A stretch of 64,000 nucleotides of DNA from Lepisosteus oculatus (lineage: Eukaryota; Chordata; Actinopteri; Semionotiformes; Lepisosteidae), in assembly GCF_040954835.1 (NCBI RefSeq), contig NC_090698.1, positions 7,306,001-7,370,000 on the forward strand, given 5' to 3'. A program made the position numbers and the translations under genes. Shown here one piece after another: positions 60,501-64,000 of the stretch (the first letter of the stretch is position 1; each line of letters opens with the position of its first letter). The notes beneath the pieces are model-generated. The model searched no databases. It saw only the letters and a list, made by a program, of their open reading frames with translations, and was not told where the DNA came from.

Positions 60501-63173
60501 GCATTAGCTCAGAGATGAAGAAACTGAGGCAATGACTCAGGAGCATGTTTATGCAATTTCCAAAACTGAAAGAGGAGATAAAGACAAAAACATCACAACT
60601 GGCGTCTAGCAAGGCTGAACAAACATGACTTGCTTGCTCAGCGCAGAGGGATTGATTATTGGAAACCCACTGTAGCCAAACTCCATGTCTGTGTTAATGC
60701 TGCGGGCGTTTCGATAGTGCAGTCCAAGGGCCACTGGTCTCCGGGCTCGGGGCCTGTTGCACGGATTCGGTTTCACATCAGGAGCAGTTTAAAGTAAGGA
60801 GCTGGTGCTCACGCCGATGGAGTGGAGTCCGTAGACTGAGGTGAGGCTGACTGGAAGTGAGGTCCCATCTGCGATGCAGGAGGTTTGCAACACATAGCAA
60901 TGGGACTCCTATACCTTCCACTGCAAAATCAGTGCATATACTGTATAGAGGTATCATTTCATGCATTGACCCCCTGATAGTAGAGCTGTCACTTCATGCA
61001 TTGAGCCCCATGAACTACAGCTATCATTTCATGCATTGAACTCCCTGAACTACAGCTAGTGTATCATTTCATGTATTGACACCCTGATAGTAGAGCTATC
61101 ACTTCATGCATTGAGCCCCATGAACTACAGCTATCATTTCATGCATTGAACTCCCTGAACTACAGCTACTGTATCATTTCATGCATTGACCCCCCTGAAC
61201 TTGTTTGGCTTGCACTGCACTGTATTTGTACTGGCTTGTTTCGTGCATGCAACCCCCTCAGGTGTTGAAGACAGGTACGAGGCAGATCTGACTGCCCTCT
61301 CTGGCTCCTTCACAGGGACGCTGATGCACAGTCATGACTACCGCTGTGCCGAGCCCCTGGCTGGGAAATCTGTGGTCCTGCTGGGGGCTGGGCTGTCGGG
61401 GCTGGACATCGCGGTGGAGCTGTCCAAGGTGGACGCCCAGGTGACCCTCAGCCACGGGAACCGCCCCCTCACCTGCCGCCTGCCCCCAGGCGTGCGCCAG
61501 GCTCCCTCCGTGGAGAAGGTGTTGCCCGACGGGGCGCTGCAGTTCCGGGACGGTGAGCTGGCCCGGCCCGAGGTCTTCCTGCTCTGCACGGGCTACAACT
61601 TCACCTACCCTTTCCTGGCCGCGGCGCCGGAGCTGGGGCTGCGGGTTCAAGACCACCTGGTCACCCCCCTGTATAAGTTCCTGCTGCACCCGGCCTACCC
61701 ATCCCTCTTCATCGTGGGCATCTGCCGAGCCATCTGCCCCTTCCCACACTTCCACTGCCAGGTCAGTGCCACCTTGAAGGGGAACTGCAATTGTAAAACC
61801 TTGAATTTACTGTACATCACAAAATAGACAACATTTCCAGGTGTGCAGAGCGTCATTTTCTGCGATTCAGAATGGGCCAACAAAACTTCTGGTTGCCCTC
61901 TGACATTCTGAGCAAGCAGGCTTGTGACTACATCTCGTTTAATCCAGTAGTGATATTGCTCTCGCCCTTGAGAGGGTTTTACTGACAAATACTACTTGCT
62001 TGTTAACTCTGCATGCAGATCACGTTGGAACACTTCTGCAATGAAGTATCTGCTGCACAACCTGTACTTATTTGCTTGTTCATCCCATTACATTGGTCAT
62101 GACAGTGACTAGGGAGCAGGAAGGGCCGCCTCATGTTGCAGTCCTCGCGGACTCTCACTCTCGCCCGTAACGAGACCAGTGGTTTACAACAAGACGGTGA
62201 CGTACAGTGCTTTCACAAAGTTCACAATTTTTGTGCTTAAATCAAAGTTTGTCATTTTTTTCCTTCTGTGATGTCAAATAATGTATTTTGTTACTGAGAT
62301 TTAATTGGGACTGCAGCACCCCTTTAACAGACGAGCAGGAAACAGAGCACATGGGGAGGTGTGCAGGTGGGCACAGTGTGCCAGGCTGAGGCTCTGGTAT
62401 CGTGCTGGTCGAGTTAGATCATGGTCAGAGGAGCAGGACACAGTCTTGTGCAGATTCACTTTCATTGAGCTCAACAAGGAGAGCTACACACTGCAAGGGC
62501 TTCCTAGCTCTTACAAACTCTCGCAAAGAAAGAAATCAATTTGTGTTAAAGCAAGTTACCTTTATTCTGTTGTACCATATATTGTGGCAATGGGTAAATT
62601 AACAGCAATTACTCTATTATCTGCCACAGTGTGGTTCAGTAGCAATATTGCAGTGCAGGAAATGTGTAATATAGATATATGTCCTACTTCAATCTAAGTC
62701 TGATTCTTAAAGCGATATGTTTCCACTTGTGCTTTTACATCCTCTGTGGGGTGTTTGTCCCGTGTGGGAGCCACTGTGTTGCGTTCTTGCAGAAAGATCG
62801 CGCTGAGCCCGCCTGCTCTCGCCTCTGTCCCCAGACGCAGTACGTGCTGTCAGTGCTGGACGGGTCCTGCCCCCTGCCCAGCCGGGAGGAGATGGAGCGG
62901 GAGATGACGGCGGAGATCGAGTCCCGGCGCCGGCGTGGCATCGCCACCCGCCACATCCTGAAGCTGGACTCGGAGCAGTGGGACTACAACGACGAGCTGG
63001 CCCAGCTGGCCGGCTTCCCACCCCTGCCCCCGTACTGGAAGAGGCTGTACGAGGCCAACAAGGCCTTCCGCGCGCAGGACCTGCTCAACTACAAGACCTA
63101 CAGCTACGCCGTGCTGAACGAGCGCGAGTGGACCGTGCAGAGGCCACAGCCCGAGCAGCAGCAACAGGCATAG
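57539..63173 (+). CDS. Flavin-containing monooxygenase, FMO GS-OX-like (444 aa, six exons)
   Basis: FAD- and NADPH-dependent oxygenase, expected to oxygenate nucleophilic S or N atoms; physiological substrate unknown. Exons: 57539-57753, 58522-58660, 58754-58896, 60005-60057, 61316-61761 and 62835-63173, all with GT/AG borders and matching phases. FAD motif GAGAAG at 13-18, E39, and GG-W at 45-48. LRTNIPKEVMAFPDFPF at the exon 1/2 join. FMO signature F182-x-G184-x3-H188-x3-Y192 across the exon 4/5 join. NADP motif GAGLSG at 207-212, and CTGY at 274-277 where many FMOs have ATGY. It ends with NEREWTV and a Q-rich tail. It lacks the C-terminal membrane helix of mammalian FMO1-5 (about 530 aa), so it is probably soluble. 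The start follows a splice acceptor, implying a non-coding exon upstream. Introns 1, 3 and 4 hold repeats. Confidence 0.9.
57801..58252. mobile_element. Tandem pair of fold-back elements in FMO intron 1
   Basis: Two units in a row, each with ACAGGTTTATT / AGGTTTATTCAATGCTGAA arms and CACCTGAA / TGGAGCCTTCTTC centres; the second has extra copies of the CAATGTTTCAGCTGTGGAGC centre. Flanks CATAGCCAGAA (57790-57800) and CATAGTCAGAA (58253-58263) are an 11-bp duplication with one mismatch around the whole pair. Confidence 0.75.
58930..59630 (+). repeat. 57-bp higher-order minisatellite built of 19-bp units, FMO intron 3
   Basis: CAGTCATGCTG recurs at 59010, 59067, 59124, 59181, 59238, 59295 and 59352, exactly 57 bp apart. 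Each 57-bp unit is three related 19-mers: GATAGCACACAGGTGCGCT, GACAGGACACAGTCATGCT and GATAGCACATAGGTGCGCT. After 59400 the units become irregular. Because 57 is 3 x 19 the antisense frame stays open for 359 codons; I take this as an artefact. Confidence 0.95.
60951..61200 (+). repeat. 110-bp higher-order minisatellite, FMO intron 4
   Basis: GTATCATTTCATG starts at 60951, 61061 and 61171 (period 110). Each 110-bp unit holds three 35-40 bp subunits, each with a (A/G)TCA(T/C)TTCATGCATTGA core. About 2.3 copies. Confidence 0.88.
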
Positions 63174-64000
63174 TGGACCGACTGCTCCGGTATCCCATCA
63201 ACCCCTCCAGAGCCCAGCCTGTGCTGCACATTAACCCAAAACAAACAGCTCTGGGAGGGTGGGCTTTCACAGGCACTGCCACCCAGCTGAAAGAAAAAAC
63301 ACGTAATTTGCCTTGTGATTTGTCTCTGCCTTTCTTTCTCTCCCGTGATTGTCTTAATGAGGGCAGCTTCTCGGATTTGGGGCCCTGGCCACTATCGTAA
63401 TTAGCTGCGCTCACACCCGGGCACGAGCAAACAAGCCCGCGCCCCGCAAAGGGGTGCGTGTGTGCGCTCACCCCCCCCCGTGTGTGCCTGCTCCCACGCG
63501 TGGATCCCCGCCAGCACGTCGGCGCGCTCTCTCTCTCTCTGGCACCACTGTCTGGATAAACGCGAGCAATAATGGTGTTGAGACAGGAATTTGAAACCGC
63601 TGAGGAGTTTCAGTAAACTCAGGCGGGTCTGTCCTGCAGAGCAGAGACGCCAACATACACTGTTAGACATGGGGTGAAACGTCTATTTCTTCTTCTCATT
63701 TATGCCTCCCCCCCGTGTTGATCCGAGCCTTAAGAACACAGTTTAGATTTTTAAAATGTACTTTTCAGTCCCAGCGCTGTTTTCTTTTACATGACCTCCA
63801 TCCTCAGGGCTCTTCCTGGACTGCTATCTTCATTGTTCATAAGCACTACGTGATGTAATTCAGGCACTTATCATCTATATATTGGAGGAATTCATGGGTC
63901 TTGACGTTTTGGTGCTTTAAAGAGACACGGTACACGGTTAAAGACTTTGCCCGTCCGTCCCCGACGGTCGCTCGCAAGAGGCTTAGAAAGTCGGAGAGTG
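63174..64000. other. 3' flank of the FMO gene
   Basis: No AATAAA or ATTAAA seen after the stop within the window. A CpG-rich patch at about 63415-63530 includes a C9 run and a (CT)n run at 63528-63540. No gene recognised. Confidence 0.4.

Overview
The window is vertebrate nuclear DNA. Its few genes are split by introns with GT/AG boundaries, lie far apart, and sit in a large excess of interspersed and tandem repeats. The gene set and repeats suggest a ray-finned fish, probably a non-teleost lineage such as gar, bowfin, sturgeon or bichir. The clues are a GS-OX-like flavin monooxygenase, a her8/HES6-type bHLH gene, 5S-rRNA-derived SINEs and tRNA-derived SINEs. The species is an inference; no base of the window names it.

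Layout. (1) 1-295: last coding exon of an ST6GAL1-type sialyltransferase, + strand. (2) 0.3-15 kb: repeat-rich intergenic DNA with a LINE reverse-transcriptase relic, an LTR fragment and a fold-back element, ending in a GC-rich block with a good splice donor (13692/13693) that may be the non-coding first exon of the next gene. (3) 15369-16328: intact single-exon class A GPCR of the LPA/P2Y-like group. (4) 16.5-37 kb: gene-poor, holding two solo LTRs of Gypsy type, an L2-type LINE relic, tRNA-SINEs, 5S-SINEs, a TG-rich minisatellite and nested fold-back elements, then a CpG/pyrimidine-rich block. (5) 37325-41749: four-exon her8/HES6-like repressor ending in WRPW. (6) 44-54 kb: five tRNA genes (Asn, Leu, Thr, intron-containing Ile on the minus strand, Gly) interspersed with a three-exon paired-class homeobox gene on the minus strand (50101-48363). 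The homeobox gene resembles siamois/twin and has an octamer-TATA promoter. (7) 57539-63173: six-exon FMO GS-OX-like monooxygenase; two of its introns carry higher-order minisatellites.

The genes do not form an operon or one pathway. The strongest themes are a possible siamois-like organiser gene outside amphibians, and a dispersed family of self-complementary elements. The five fold-back copies or compounds with clear flanks have 10-18 bp target duplications and different truncation points, which points to retroposition of a hairpin RNA rather than cut-and-paste transposition.
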